Assembly (NCBI GenBank): GCA_028023455.1
Contig: JAQFVV010012512.1
Location: 3,567,935-3,631,934, forward strand
Length of the DNA stretch: 64,000 nt
Direction: 5' to 3'
Origin: Epiperipatus broadwayi
Lineage: Eukaryota; Onychophora; Udeonychophora; Euonychophora; Peripatidae
The notes under the pieces are model-generated. The model searched no databases. It was given only the letters and a program-made list of their open reading frames with translations, and was not told the DNA's origin. Shown here in pieces: positions 35,056 through 47,425 of the stretch; position 1 is the stretch's first letter, and the number at the start of each line of letters is the position of its first letter. Position numbers and translations under genes: made by a program.

Positions 35056-35285
35056 TTTATATATATATAATAACAGTAAAAATAATAAATATAACAGTAA
35101 TTAATTATTACGTACAGTTTTTCAATCTGCAGAAGTACTTTTGGTTAATTCCTTAATACTCCTCAACTACTGTTAAATTCAAAAGGAGGATTAAGGAATT
35201 AACCAAAAGTATTTCTGCAGATTGAAAGACTGCATACAATAGTTAATTACCATTATATTTATTATTTTTATTGTTTTATATGTAT
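35056..35285. repeat. foldback element with about 105-bp arms
   Basis: Imperfect inverted arms 35056-35165 and 35185-35285 share GGATTAAGGAATTAACCAAA, AGTA and CTGCAGATTGAAA. Loop about 20 nt. Non-coding, MITE-like. Confidence 0.7.
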
Positions 35286-35570
35286 ATAGCTTATTAATAA
35301 TCTGTCTTACCTCATCCTTTGTAAATTCATGTTTTTCAGATGTAAATATGTTGATCTAATCTTTATAATACCCTTAATATTGTTTGTACTGCATAATCAT
35401 TTATTTGCATTAGAACTTCATCTGAAGGATTGTAACAGTTGAAAGAAAATCAAATTGATTTCTCTTCTGAGTTGTTAATTAATATCACTTAATATTTTAT
35501 TCTTCCTTGTACCTTTTAGCAATTAATTGATCTGGAATATTTTTTACCTTTGTCTACTGTTTTTTTTTAA

Positions 35571-35690
35571 CTGCAGCTTCATCCAGACTCTGGATCAGAA
35601 GATCCACAGAGCATGCCCAGCTCTGTCACTTCCAGTGCTCAAACTTTTTGTGTGTTTCTGAGCAATAAAACCATTTAATTATTTTACTGT
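35571..35690 (+). repeat. SINE-like repeat, copy 3
   Basis: Landmarks CTGTCACTTCCAGTGCTCAA, then TTTCTGAGCAATAAAACCAT and TTAATTATTTTA at the 3' end. Confidence 0.6.
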
Positions 35691-35695
35691 TATGT

Positions 35696-35832
35696 GTAGT
35701 TTAATGCAGTGATAGAGTATTAACTCTGGTTTGTATTGTCCTTGGATCAGATCCAGTGCTGGCACTGTTGGCATTTAAACTTTTTAGGAACTCTTTGAGC
35801 AATAAACCATTTGTTTATTTTATTTATTTTCC
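35696..35832 (+). repeat. SINE-like repeat, copy 4, tandem to copy 3
   Basis: Begins with a tRNA-like head (GCAGTGATAGAGTATTAACT, ending in a B-box-like GATCAGATCC) and ends CTTTGAGCAATAAACCATTT. Directly follows copy 3 in the same orientation. Confidence 0.6.
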
Positions 35833-36061
35833 CTTCTTGCACAGCCTATTTAATCCTTTTCTATTTCATCTTTTTCTGCTAACACATATGAGTGATTATT
35901 ATAATTTTTAATTTATATAAATAGTTTGCTTCACTTTTTTTGTTTGTTTGTTTTAAAATTGTCTCTTATATGGTATTAAAGCACGTTTTTTGAATAATAA
36001 CATTCTTTATTCTGGATAATTAATTCAGAAGAAACAACCTAATTTTCTATTTTATTTCAAG

Positions 36062-36330
36062 CTCCCTTCAGATATCCGCTCTATCATGTTTAGCCATACC
36101 CATGACCACCTGTAAAAATATAAATGATCTTCAATACACCTATTTTATACTGAACCAGCACTCATCAGTTGGTCCAAATCATCATCTCCCAACTCTTCAG
36201 CCATTCATGTCATTGAAAATCTGGTGATGGAATGCCCAAATCCCTTGTTAATGCCAATATTATTATGTACATGTTGACCCTAAGTTATTCTGACCCCTCA
36301 TGTATAAGATCTTATCTATTTAAATACATA
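36062..36330 (+). repeat. FB-1 repeat, partial
   Basis: Contains ACTGAACCAGCACTCATCAG, TTGGTCCAAATCATCATCTC and GAATGCCCAAATCCC, landmarks of a foldback family (here FB-1) with copies at 36364-36804, 51066-51912, 53120-53695 and 54490-54700. Confidence 0.6.
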
Positions 36331-36363
36331 GAAGAGGGATGGGCAGAATATAGGCTGAATTGG

Positions 36364-36804
36364 TAATATTTGATTGAATACAAGTATAATTTATGTACTT
36401 GGTGTTTTAGGTGTAAATTATAAGAGATTTGAACACAGAATTTCAAGTTTTGGGCATTCCTTCATCAGATTTTTAATGATATGGATAGCTGAAGAGTTGA
36501 GGATGGAGTAGATTGAGGCCTATCCATTAAAGTTTGAAGACTTGTTAAACTTAATATAAACTGAGCACTGGTTGTATATACGTGTGGGAGATGATGATCT
36601 GGACCAATTAACGAGTGCTGATTCAGCACGAAATACATATATTGGAGATCATTTATTTTTTCTACATGTGTGTGGTCATGGATATTGATTGTATGAGATG
36701 GAATGGTTAGCTGAAGGGACCTTGAAAGTCTGTGTTCAAATTCTTTATAATTTGCATCTAAAACTCCAAGTATATAAATTATACTTGTATTCAATCAAAT
36801 ATTA
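36364..36804 (-). repeat. FB-1 foldback copy
   Basis: 85-bp inverted arms (36364-36448 and 36720-36804; TAATATTTGATTGAATACAA onward) enclose the FB-1 core on the minus strand. The left arm region, read on the minus strand, contains CTGATGAAGGAATGCCC and then ACTTGAAATTC. Confidence 0.75.
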
Positions 36805-36817
36805 TATATTTTATATT

Positions 36818-37560
36818 TTTGGTGCAACCAACTGTGGGCCCAATGTTGATTGAATCCTGGTGGGCTGTATTCAATAAGGCCACATAACTTAAAGGTTTAA
36901 TATGAAATACATCCTGAGATATTGAAAACTAGTTGGCAAAACATATTATAAGTATATTTAGTTGATAAAGGTTGGCACTAGATAATAATCAGAGATAACA
37001 ACAAAAGTAATTGAATACTGCAAGTAAAATGATCTTTGTGGAAGTGTGGTGAGATGTTTTGGACTGAAATCAGTATAAACATATATAAAATAGAGTAGAA
37101 GAAAAAAGGAAAACCTAGTTAAAAGTTTATATAATATTAGAATATAAAATTATTTTTCTCTCTATATTCACCATGGAATTAGAGAATCAAAATTGCTTGA
37201 GTTCAACATCTGAAGAAGTGTAAATGCTTGTGAATATAATAAAACAAGAAATTGAAAAAATATAAACAAAAACTAGATAGATATCAGTCCCCGGTGCAAG
37301 AAATAATACAAGACATGAAACAAAGTCATTGCTCAATGAAGCAGAAATTGGATAGATATAAAGATTTGAATAAATGCAACAAGAAACGAGGAAACAAGTT
37401 GAACATGTTATGCACTTAATGGGACAAATAATAGACCAAAGTACCCCGTAAATAAAGGAGAGTGATGATAGCTTATTGAAAAAAACAGGTCAAATAGAAA
37501 AGAAAGTAATAGTCAAGATCATGAAGATAATCATGTTGGAGTTAAAAAATAAGTGATGTT
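36818..37560 (+). pseudogene. possible LTR-element leader and gag remnant
   Basis: 36818-36842 reads TTTGGTGCAACCAACTGTGG, reminiscent of primer-binding-site leaders of Gypsy-type elements (TTTGGTGC..CCAACGTGGGGC). About 330 bp later, an ATG at 37173 opens MELENQNCLSSTSEEV, then IIKQEIEK, MQQETRKQVEHVMHLMGQII and SLLKKTGQIEKKV. This is a glutamine- and glutamate-rich, helical composition often seen at the N terminus of gag. Several stops look like CAA to TAA changes. No LTR, protease or polymerase is nearby. The call rests on composition and position and is tentative. Confidence 0.33.
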
Positions 37561-37984
37561 TCTCTTGAAGAAATCAGTAGCCAGTTTATTGGTCACTTGC
37601 TTTTTCTTCAATGGTTCTCTATGAGGCATAGTGAGAAAAAAACGATCATTGCAGTGACTTATTTTAAATGTTGATTTGTTTTTATTTACTAGAAAAATGT
37701 TTTCTCTGAAAACCAATAAACATCACATGATGCACTGGGTAACATACTGTATAAAGAGTTTTGCCTTTGCGATAAAACCAATAATTAACAAAAGCCTAAG
37801 TTTGTGAGTTTTTGAGTAGTTTTGTGGTAATCCACATACACTCTTCAACAGAGCCATCTGTTGTAAGCTTGAATAATCTATTCAAGTCAGATGTTTTATT
37901 GATATATATGTTTGTATTGTTGTGATTGCTTAAGCTGAATTTTAAAAACCTCTTTTATATAATGATATATATGAAAAGGGTGCT

Positions 37985-38115
37985 CTGCGGGGTTCGGGGC
38001 AGTGATAGATTGTCAGAGTCTGAAGCTTAAGAATCGCGAATCGATTCCAGTTCAGGGACTTCTAGCACTCAAATTTCTTATGACTGTCGAGCAATAAAAC
38101 TATTTGATTATTCAT
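37985..38115 (+). repeat. SINE-like repeat, copy 5
   Basis: Head GGGGCAGTGATAGATTGTCA, B-box-like CGAATCGATTCCAGTTC, then CTAGCACTCAAATTTCTTAT and the tail CGAGCAATAAAACTATTTGA. Confidence 0.65.
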
Positions 38116-39299
38116 TTTATTTTATCAAAGGATGATTTATGGCTTTGAAATTAATAACTAAAAGTGTCTAGGTTAATTTAATAAGCTTTTTTTTTTTTAT
38201 TATCAGTGTTGTGATTATCTGCGCAATGTATATAAACTTAGTACACTTAAACAAACATTAAAATAATCATTAATCATATGATGAGTTCAAAAGTGTATAA
38301 TTTATTTTTTTCCCCATGCACTATAAATGTCAAAAGGTTATTTAAACACATTGGAGGAAGCAATTTGCTAGTACGAAAAAAAAAAAAAGAGGGGGAGAAA
38401 AATACTATAATTTATTAAGTGAGAAATCGATGAAAAAAATAAAAATGAAGAAAAATGCCCCATTCATAAACTTCAAACGGTTAGAACTGTTTCAATTTAT
38501 ATAAATATACCAAGTGATTTACTTTTCTTAAATGTCATCAAATTTTAAAAAGAATATTATTATACGCGTTTACATACGTAAAGTTGAACTAGATAATCGG
38601 GGAACATTAAAACAAAAGCTAAATATTCTATTGGAGAAAAAAAAAGGTGTGGATACTTTTGATAAAGAATGCCGTGCTCAATCATCATCATTAATGATTT
38701 TTTCTAGCAATCAATAGTATGGATAGACAATTTGTTAAAAAAGCCATTTTTATCTTCATTAACTTTTTGGTTTTCTAACTCCGGAGATAGTATATAGTCA
38801 AGTCCAATAAAATAACTTCAGTTGTAAACTTGGACCCAAAATAATATTGAAGATCTGACGTGTAGAATTAATTCCACAATTGAGAATTAATTTTTAGCAT
38901 GCAGCAATAATTTCTCCAATATCCACTACCATTTTATTTCAAACTTTCTCATCGATTCCTGAAATTGTGAACAATAGTGAATCCTGCGTAACATGTATGC
39001 ACGCATGTTTAATGTATACACACACATTTATGACGGAATTTAATTTTAAAAATATAAATATTTATATCTCAAAAAATATAGTTAATAACAATTTCAACAA
39101 AAAAAATAATTACCGTTATGAAAAGATAGTACTGTAATAAATCCAGAGAGAAAATCGGAAAGCAATCACTTGACTAAAGAGTTGAGAGATAATTTATGAC
39201 AATGCTCACACAGGGTAGACATATAAGTAAAATTTATGAATTCAAATTAAAGTATTTTTTTAATTCAATATTTTCCCCAAATCGTGAGTTAATAAAACT
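38116..39299. other. anonymous AT-rich DNA
   Basis: A 61-codon frame at 38532-38717 has no resemblance I recognise and is probably chance. Nothing else supported. Confidence 0.35.
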
Positions 39300-42215
39300 G
39301 TGGATGGGAAATACACAGATACAAGACGAAATTGCTATATATTTAAAATTTACTATAATGGAGTGGAACAGTAACATATATGAATGCCTAGATAAGGATA
39401 TACAGAGTTTCAAAAAAAAAGGGAAAGAAAATAAGGGTTATAAGGTATATAAATGGGCATATTGATGAAATTGATGACATAGACAATAAGAATGGAAAGT
39501 TTTTGAAGAATTTTTGTCAGCGAGTGAATTTGAACATTGGAAATTTATCAAATATTTATGAGGGGCAATACACATGCTCCAGAAATAATATATTTCACAC
39601 AATAGATTAAGTATTAGTAGAGAAAGAGGGAATGAATAAAGTAGGAAAAATAAAGTGTTTGCTAATGATGATAAAGTATGCAATTGTGATCATAATTACT
39701 TTATAATAAAAATGGGTTAGTAATGTGATGGAAAATAGTAATAAAAGTAGAAAGGATACTGAAAGATGTGGATGGAGAATGAATGATAAGAGTAAGTTAG
39801 ACAAATATAAAATAAAAGTAGGAGAAATCATGGAAGATTTTGTTGGGGATGAATATAAGGAATAATATGATGGAGTAGAAAAAGTGGCAAATAGGATTTT
39901 AGGTGAGAATATTTAGATGAATAAAAGTAATAGAAAAGTGAAAATTAGTAACAGTGTAAAAGAGAGAGGAAAAGCATGCAGAGAATATAAATGTATTAAA
40001 AATAAAGAAAGTGAAACAGATATTGATATTAAATGGGAAGACTCTTTTAAAAAAAGAAGTTGTCTAAAATAGATAATTATAGAGAGACAATGAAATCAAA
40101 TAGTAAATTGTTGGAGGATAATAATAAAAGTAGAAGAGATAGGAATAAAAAATTTTGGAAATATATTAAAAGAAGGAATGTATGAGAGAGAGAAATAGTA
40201 TTACTAGATGATGGGTAAATAGAGTATAGCTCTAGGGAAGAATTAGAGACAATCTTAAATAAGTATGTAATGGATATAGAAAAGATGTTAGATGTAAAGG
40301 ACAGAGTAGTGACAAACATGAAAGCATATGGTAGTGGAAGTATTAGGTTTACAGAAAATGAATTGAATGAGGCAGAGAAGAAATTGAAAAGTGGAAAGGC
40401 AAGAGATTTAGATGGATGGGCTGCAGAGATGGTGATGAATTTAGGAAATAGGGCAAAATTAAACCTATTATCATGTTTTAATAAGTATGGCACAGAAGAG
40501 AGGATTTCCAGATAGCTGGAATAATACAGGATTAAGGTTACTATTTAAAGGAAAGGGTAAATATCATAGAAAGTTAAACATTTATAGATTGATAGTGGTA
40601 ATTGTGAGTGTTATGTAATGTTTTTGCATACATGGTGACTGGAAGAGTCCCAAAATGGATGGAAGAAAATAATATAGTGGGAGAAATGCATGGAGGTTTT
40701 CAATCAGATAGGTGTATAGGAAATAGTTTATTTGTATTTACACAACTTATAGATATGGGTAGGAATACAGATAGACAGTTATATATGGGTTTTATAGATA
40801 TAGAGAAAGCATATGATAGAGTAAATAGAAATAGATTATAGGTTACCTCAGTAAATTTGGGAATGAATGGAGCTTTAGTGGATCTTATTAAGAGATTATA
40901 TGAAAATAATTACTATATGTATCAATTAAGTAATATAGAATCAGTTAAAGTTAAAAATGGGGTGGGACTAAGGCAAAGATGCCCTATGTTACCTATTTTG
41001 TTTTTGTTATATTTGAGAGAAATGGAGAGCACAATAGAAAGACTGGGAAAAGGAGTAGAGATACCATTAATAGGTGGCAAGGGAATATATACATTATTGG
41101 GTCTTTTATTTGTGGATATCTTTTTGTGCAAAGAAAGTAGGGAATATATAGAAGTTATGCTGAAGACGTGCACAATGGTGGATAAAGAGATAGGGATTAA
41201 ATTTACTGAAGAAAAATCAAAAGTAATGATAAATACTGGGGAAAGAGAAGAGAAAGAATTTTTATTGGGGGATATAAAATTAAATATAGTGAATAGGTAT
41301 AACTATTTGGGAATCATCTTAAGTAATCAGAGAAACTGCTTGGATGAATGGGAGAAAAAAATGACAAATGAAGCAAAGAAAAGAAAGGCACTGATAAAGA
41401 AATTAACAGTATTTTTATATAATAAATATGATGTAGCTAGAATTGTATGGAAGGGAGTGGCAGTTTTATAGTTAATTTATGGTAACGATGTGCTATTTGT
41501 TAGTAAAGGGGTGTTAGATTGCTTAGAAAAAGTACAGAGAGATATAGGAAGGCATGCATTAGATGCAGATGTGTGGATAACAAAGGAGGCAATTCAAGAA
41601 GAAATGTGATGGTCAAGTTTTTATATGAAAAAATCAAAAAATGAAAATGAAAATGTTTGGTAGATTGCAATTTATGGATAATAAGAGAATAACCAAAATA
41701 GTATTTAATTGGGTTATGAGTAAAGGACAGGCAACAAGATGGGTGAGAAAAATAGTACAATATGTAGAAGATAAGGATATAGAATTTATGTCAGTATACT
41801 TAAACAAAAGGTGGGATGATTGTGTTAGGAAAGTTGTTAAGTGTTATAGTGGCAAGGAATGGGATAGATGCATTAATAAAAAACGGGGAGTTGGAGAGAT
41901 GGAGAACTAGTAGGAAGAGTAAATAGAGTTTAAATATATATAGAAGTAAACAATATTGGGTGTGAGTTAATTTATGTTAATAGTAAGGAAAGTAGTTTAC
42001 TGTTTAAGGCTTGAATAGGATTTTTAGCAACTAGAGAATATACACAAAAATGGAAAATATGGGTGATTTAGTCAGCAAGTTATGTAAGAAAGGCATAGAA
42101 AATATTAAGCATCTGTGAATTGAATGTAAATACTTACAAGCAGAAAGGGTGCAAATAATGTTGTGGAAGAATAAATATAAACAAAGTGATTATACAGAAG
42201 ATGGGATCTTGGATA
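39300..42215 (+). pseudogene. second copy of the APE LINE, decayed
   Basis: Plus-strand relative of the element at 8769-12390, 5' truncated inside the APE domain. Recognisable in order: MEWNSNIYECLDKDIQSFKK (39358), HTID region (39597), KLKSGKARDLDGWAAEMVMN (40384), FIDIEKAYDRVNRNRL (40788), NGVGLRQRCPM (40956, RQGC changed to RQRC), LLGLLFVDIFLC (41094, one catalytic Asp of FADD lost), NYLGIILSNQ (41302), KMFGRLQFMD (41650) and SKLCKKGIENIKHL (42074, first zinc Cys lost). Numerous stops and frameshifts. It is older than the first copy but useful for repairing the reading of its lesions. The 3' tail repeat was not found. Confidence 0.8.
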
Positions 42216-43261
42216 TGCATACAAAAATTAGTTAAAATCTCACAATACCTGACATATCAGACGAAACTATTTCTTTTATAGATATAAATCCTAAGAAATT
42301 GATGAATATCTAATAGGATATTGATGTCAATTTCATAAGTTAGTAAAAAGAAGTGTTGATATTGTCTGAGTTTAAACTTAAATAGTTGATACCTAATTTT
42401 CTGGTGGATCTGTAAACTATTGAATTGTTTGATTTTTCAAACTTAGTTGTCTTGAAATGATAATGTATTTATTTACTGAATAAAGAAAGAAACTTTTGCT
42501 CAGAAGTCTTCGCTTACTAATATGGGCCAATAGTAGAATAAATTAATGCATAAGTCAATACACATGAATATACGGATATCAAATAAAAAAATTCACTGTG
42601 AATTTACAAGCAGATATTTTTTAGACATGTTTGCTGTTTCAAAACCACTGATTTCTGGTATGAATGCTATAACATGGAAGTAGTGTTGTTATCAGCATAA
42701 GAACTGGACAATAGATGGTAGCATCATTTTTGAAAATCAAATTTAGTTCATGATGCAGACATTATTTCCAGGCAATCTTGTTATCTTCAAAGTTGATATT
42801 GCTCTAATTTATACAATTCATACTATCATATATCAATTTTAAGACTTTGGAGATAGCAATGTAATATTCAAGATGTTGAAGATGACAATGTGTATTCATT
42901 CTCCATAGTCTCTTCAATCATTCATTTAAATATTGAACTTTTGTGAACCTTTCATAAATAACTAGTGAGAAGAAGTTTTCATATCATCTTAGATTTTTCA
43001 GAAAACGTGAGAATTAGCATTCTAACATTTTGTTATATGCTATATTAAAAATATAAGAAATATTATTATTTTGTAGAATGTCACTTAATACAAAACTACT
43101 AGAAAAGAAAAAGGCTTATCAACTTACATCAATGATCTTTAAAATTTGTTGTATAAGATCAAGGGCAGATCCAAAGTAAATGTCTAGGGATCATCTAAAT
43201 GCAAATAATTATATATGAATTTTATATTCTTTTTCCATTTCTATATGCCCTGCATTATGTG
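42216..43261. other. anonymous AT-rich DNA
   Basis: No gene or repeat recognised. Confidence 0.4.
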
Positions 43262-43385
43262 CATTAGTAGAGTGGTGGATTCTGAAGTTGATGATAGATA
43301 GACTGTTGTCCAGCTTTATCATTTCTAGTGCTCAAACTTTTTATGAACTCCCAAGCAGTAAACCATTTGATTATTTTATGTATCA
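43262..43385 (+). repeat. SINE-like repeat, copy 6
   Basis: Landmarks TAGTAGAGTGGTGGATTCTG (head), TCATTTCTAGTGCTCAAACT, TATGAACTCCCAAGCAGTAA and ACCATTTGATTATTTTA. Confidence 0.65.
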
Positions 43386-44059
43386 ATTACCAATTTTAAA
43401 AAAGTTCCCCTTAAAGTGGCACAGTGAAATATACATGATGCTTATACACATCTGAAACTAGAATGGCAACCACATCAGCATTAAGTGTTGCACCTGTAGT
43501 CGTGTGACTGTAGTTTTACTAATATTCAAATAATATTTTGTGATAAATAATAAGCACAAATATAGGGCTCTCTAATGCAAATTTAAACCATAATATCCTT
43601 AACAGCCACCCAATAAAAAATAAATTGATATTTCATATACCACATTTGTTTTAAATATCCTAGAAGTCTAAACACTTATTTACCACATTAAAATAGTTGG
43701 TAGGACTATTTTTAAATAAATGGTATATTCTCTCTGTAAAAAACAATATGAAAGGAACATATGTATTCCTACCTTAATTTTATTTCTAAAATGTCTTGAA
43801 AATTAGGTGGTATCCTCTGAGTTTAAGATCAAGAAATAACATGGTCTTTTTTCTCACTTGTCTGATAAAGCAGATTGAAAAATGTTTTCTAATAGATATA
43901 TACAGTCATGACAGACAAAAATAAATCATGGCCCTTATTCTCTGGAAGTTATAAAGTCACCAGCCAAGGCAATGGTTGATGGCTGAAGACAGAGTGTGCT
44001 GAGAATCCTTTGATTGCAAACCCAGACTTCCATTTGATGATGACTTTTTATTTAGATAC
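43386..44059. other. anonymous AT-rich DNA
   Basis: No gene or repeat recognised. Confidence 0.4.
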
Positions 44060-46795
44060 TTACAACTGCAGATCTCTTTCAAGTGAAGGAAGATTATAAG
44101 AATTGGAAGAATTGTCTTATATTAAATGGGATATTATTGGACTTTGTGAAGTTAGAAGAAAAGATGAAGTAGCAATTGACTTAAAAAGTGAACATGTACT
44201 CTACTACAAAGATACAGTACAAATAGGATAGGATTCATTATAAATAAAAAGTGAAAAAACAACATTGTGGAGATTGATGGTGTATCATACAGAATTGCAA
44301 GATTAGTTATTCCATTTAATATCAGATACCAAATGCAGATAATTCAGGTTTGAGCCCCAACAAGTTTTCATAATAAAGAAGTAGTAGAAGATTTTTATTT
44401 GGATATGCAAAAAGCTTTTGATCAGACTAAACAACATTTTAAAATTTTTATTGGCGACTTTAATGCTAGAGTTAGTAAATAAATAAAAGATGAAAATGCT
44501 TGGTTATGATAATAGAAATGAGAGAGGACATAGACTCGTGGAGTTTTCAGAAAAAGAAAAACTTTATATTATTAATTCTTTAAGAAAAATGTTAAAAGAA
44601 AATGAACATGGAAGCATCCAAATGAAGATACGGAAGAATTGGATTATATTTTGACTAACTGAAAATACGTATTTCAAGATTGTAATGTTCTTAATAAATT
44701 TAACACAGGAAGTGATCATTGATTAGTAAGATGTAAGATACGTGTTAGTGCAAAACTAGAGAGACAAAAATTATTAAGAAAAACAATATTTACAGTTGAT
44801 ATTCCTAATCTTCAGAAACATTCTAATGAATTTGAATTAGAACTTGCAAATCGGTTTCAAGTATTAGTAGATTTTGAACATGATTCAGATTTGAATGAAA
44901 TTAATAAGAAAAAAACTGATAGACTTTTAAAAACTGCAACAAAGATAGCTGATAGAAAAAAGCAACAATTGGCCATTAAAATTACCACTGAGATTAGAGA
45001 ATTTATGAAGAAAAGAAGGAATCTGAAGAAATATAAACATGATGTATTAAAAAGGATTGAATATCTTGAATTTTGTAAAATGATGTGAAAAGGAGTTGAT
45101 AATGATATAAGAAAGTATAATTGTGAACTAGCAAAGAAAGCTGTAGAAGAGAATAAACATCTCAAGTTTGTAAAACAACATTTGGTATTGGCAGGAAACA
45201 TATTTGCAATAACAAAAAAACATGGGACTATTACTAAAAAGAGAGATGATATCATGAAATGGGTAGAAGAGTTCCATGAAGAATTATTTAATAATAAAGA
45301 ACACGTATCTCCTACATCTATTATATCTTCTGAATTGCCCAGAATTTTATATGAAGAAGTGAGACATGCAATTAAATTTATGAAGAAAGAAAAATTTCCA
45401 AGTAATGATGGAATTATAATCGATATATTAAAAGAAGGAGGTGAATAAATAGAAAATTTTTTGGTAAAGTTATATGTCAAATGTCTGAATGATAAAGATG
45501 TACCAGATGATTGGAAATATGCAGTATTAATATTGATATTTTAAAAAGGTGATAAAGAAGATATTAGAAATTACAGACCTATCAGTGTTATACAAAATTT
45601 TTACCAATATAAATTAACAACTCGTCTACAGAGAACATTGGATTTCAACCAACCAAGAGATTAAGCTGGATTTAAAAATGGAGTATTGAGAGATGTTATA
45701 GAAAGGACCAATAAATATGAGTTGCTATTATGCTTTGGATTTGTAGATTATGAAAAGGCATTTGATTCTATAAGCATTTCTTCAATGATTAAAGCATTGG
45801 ATCATCAAGGTATAGCCTGGGATATTATCATATTCTGAAGAATAATTAAAAGATTCAACAGCAATAAGACTACATAATGATATTAGGAATGTCAACATTG
45901 AGAAGGATATAAGACAAGGTGACTCCATATCTCCAAAACATTTTAAAGCAGTGCTGCAAGAAGTATTTTGTAGATTAAAATAGAAAGCTAAAGGAGTAAA
46001 AATAAATGGGATTATTTGCCATTTAGATTTTGCAGATGATGTTGTTGTTTTTGCAAATAATGCTTTAGAGCTTCAGGAAATGTTGCAAGCATTATCAGAT
46101 GAAAGTAAGGAAGTAAGACTAAAGTAAATATTAAAAAGACTAAAGTAATGTTCATTTGATTTTTTCAAAAGATGAAAATAAGGATCGATAATGATGAGTT
46201 AGAAAAAATTAACAACTGTGGATACTTTGATTAGATTATTACTACAGATGGAAATATAATGGATGAAATTGAACATAGAATTAAACTTGATTGAAGTGTT
46301 GTTAGTAGAAATAACTTAATACTAAAAGAAAATATTTGTATGTGTTTGAAAAGGAAGGTTTTTAATAACTTTCTTATGAATCTGAGACTTAGACCTTTAT
46401 AAGAAAAGCAATACAGAGATTTAAGACCACTCAAAGAAGTATGGAAATATTCATGTTAGGAGTAACAAGAAAAGTTTGGAAACGAAATATATGGGTAAGA
46501 GAACAAACAACTGTTATTGACATCATTGAAAGAATTAAAAGATTGATGTGGAGTTGAGCTGGATATATTGCTAGAAGAGATGACAATAGATGGACAATTA
46601 AAATCTTAAACTGCATTCCAAAAGATTGCTAAAAGACCCAGAAAAAGATTATATATGAGATGGATGGGTGAAGTAAGAAATTGTGCAGGTGTGATGTGGA
46701 GGAAAGAGGTTAGAGATCAGCGAAGATGGATTGAACATGGAGAGACTTTCATCTTGCAGTGGATTTATAATGGTTGACAGCGATGATGATGATCC
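44060..46795 (+). pseudogene. longest RTE-like LINE copy (APE + RT)
   Basis: Nearly complete single-ORF RTE-type element with many lesions. In order: NCRSLSSEGRL and IKWDIIGLCEVRRK (APE start with active-site Glu, 44075-44160), MQIIQV, HFKIFIGDFNARV (44433-44471), LDYILTN (44640), a GSDH-like end of the nuclease (44709), linker NRFQVLVDFEHDSDLNEINK (44850), KGDKEDIRNYRPISVI (45548), FVDYEKAFDS (45740, first catalytic Asp), LDFADDVVVFANNALELQEM (46021, catalytic FADD), VREQTTVID (46493), YIARRDDNRWTIKIL (46565) and a terminal GATGATGAT near 46780. The C-terminal WTL(N)RRAIQR block is also present. Stops and frameshifts throughout; inactive. It serves as the reference for the other four copies in this window. 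Confidence 0.85.
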
Positions 46796-46832
46796 TTCAT
46801 GAAGTGCGAAAATTATTTATAAATTCATTTTC

Positions 46833-47321
46833 GTGAAAGAAAACAAACCGAGAATACTAATCCCATACATTCACTCAATAGCCAAAAGCCTCATTAATAA
46901 ACTATCAAGTGACTTTGAAGTTGCTTTTCATTCACCTCCCAACACCAATAAACTGATAAATAACACCAAAGACAGGATCAAACCTGAACTCACCCCTCAA
47001 GTTAGGTACAAAATTACCTGCCCCCAAAGAAATTGTATGGCAACATATTATGGAGAGACCAAAACTAACATTGCCACCAGAGTAGTTCAACACAGATTCC
47101 TTTACAACAGAACCAAAACAAAACTTGAAGGTAATTCGGTTTTCATTGAGCATGAGAGAGCCACTGGACACGCTTTTCTACCCACCACAGCCAGGGTCAT
47201 TTGCTCTGAAACAAACGATACCAAACGTAAAGTTAGGGAAGCTTACTACATCGTAAGTGACCCATCGGCAATCAATAGAAGAGAGGCCTGCTTTTTCCTC
47301 TCTCGAAAATGGTCCACGTAA
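46833..47321 (+). CDS. PLE-A RT C-terminus plus GIY-YIG endonuclease
   Basis: 162 open codons. Residues 1-50 (KPRILIPYIHSIAKSLINKL, VAFHSPPNTNKLI) match the segment between reverse transcriptase and nuclease in Penelope-like proteins (the LPYIPxLSxxLxRxL and VAFxPPNT pattern). Residues 55-160 are the GIY-YIG nuclease: YKITCPQRNC (GIY box) and MATYYGET (YIG box), ATRVVQH with the conserved Arg, SVFIEHERATGHAF, the Glu of REAYYIVSDP and the ending INRREACFFLSRKW. The frame is undamaged and GC-richer than its surroundings, indicating a relatively recent or less decayed copy. Only the C-terminal part of the protein is present. The function would be target-DNA nicking for retrotransposition, together with the missing RT. 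Confidence 0.82.
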   Translation: MKENKPRILIPYIHSIAKSLINKLSSDFEVAFHSPPNTNKLINNTKDRIKPELTPQVRYKITCPQRNCMATYYGETKTNIATRVVQHRFLYNRTKTKLEGNSVFIEHERATGHAFLPTTARVICSETNDTKRKVREAYYIVSDPSAINRREACFFLSRKWST

Positions 47322-47379
47322 CATCTGCATATAAATTTGCATCAATATTATAGTCAGTAATAGAATACAAGTCGCCATG

Positions 47380-47415
47380 AATATGGGACTATAAACTGTC
47401 CCGAAAGCGCTTGGC
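47380..47415 (+). other. hairpin followed by GAAA (PLE-A 3' motif)
   Basis: GGGAC (47385-47389) pairs with GTCCC (47398-47402) across 8 nt and is followed by GAAA (47403-47406) and GCGCTTGGC. Same layout as at 366-408 and 23569-23594 with compensated stem bases. Confidence 0.55.
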
Positions 47416-47425
47416 GGTAAATTTT

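Larger units (their letters stand above)
46797..47425 (+). mobile_element. PLE-A 3' end
   Basis: 5'-truncated Penelope-like element inserted immediately after the RTE (GAT)n tail. It comprises the coding region 46833-47321, about 60 bp of 3' sequence and the hairpin-GAAA motif at 47385-47415. No target duplication recognised. Confidence 0.72.

Noticed and set aside
38532-38717. 61-codon ORF as a small gene
   Set aside because: No homology recognised, no neighbouring copy, and a length expected by chance.
40077-40493. 138-codon minus-strand ORF
   Set aside because: Shadow of the decayed LINE copy on the plus strand (KSGKARDLDGWAAEM region).
44857-45480. 207-codon minus-strand ORF
   Set aside because: Antisense shadow of the RTE linker and RT region; serine/phenylalanine-rich with no domain.
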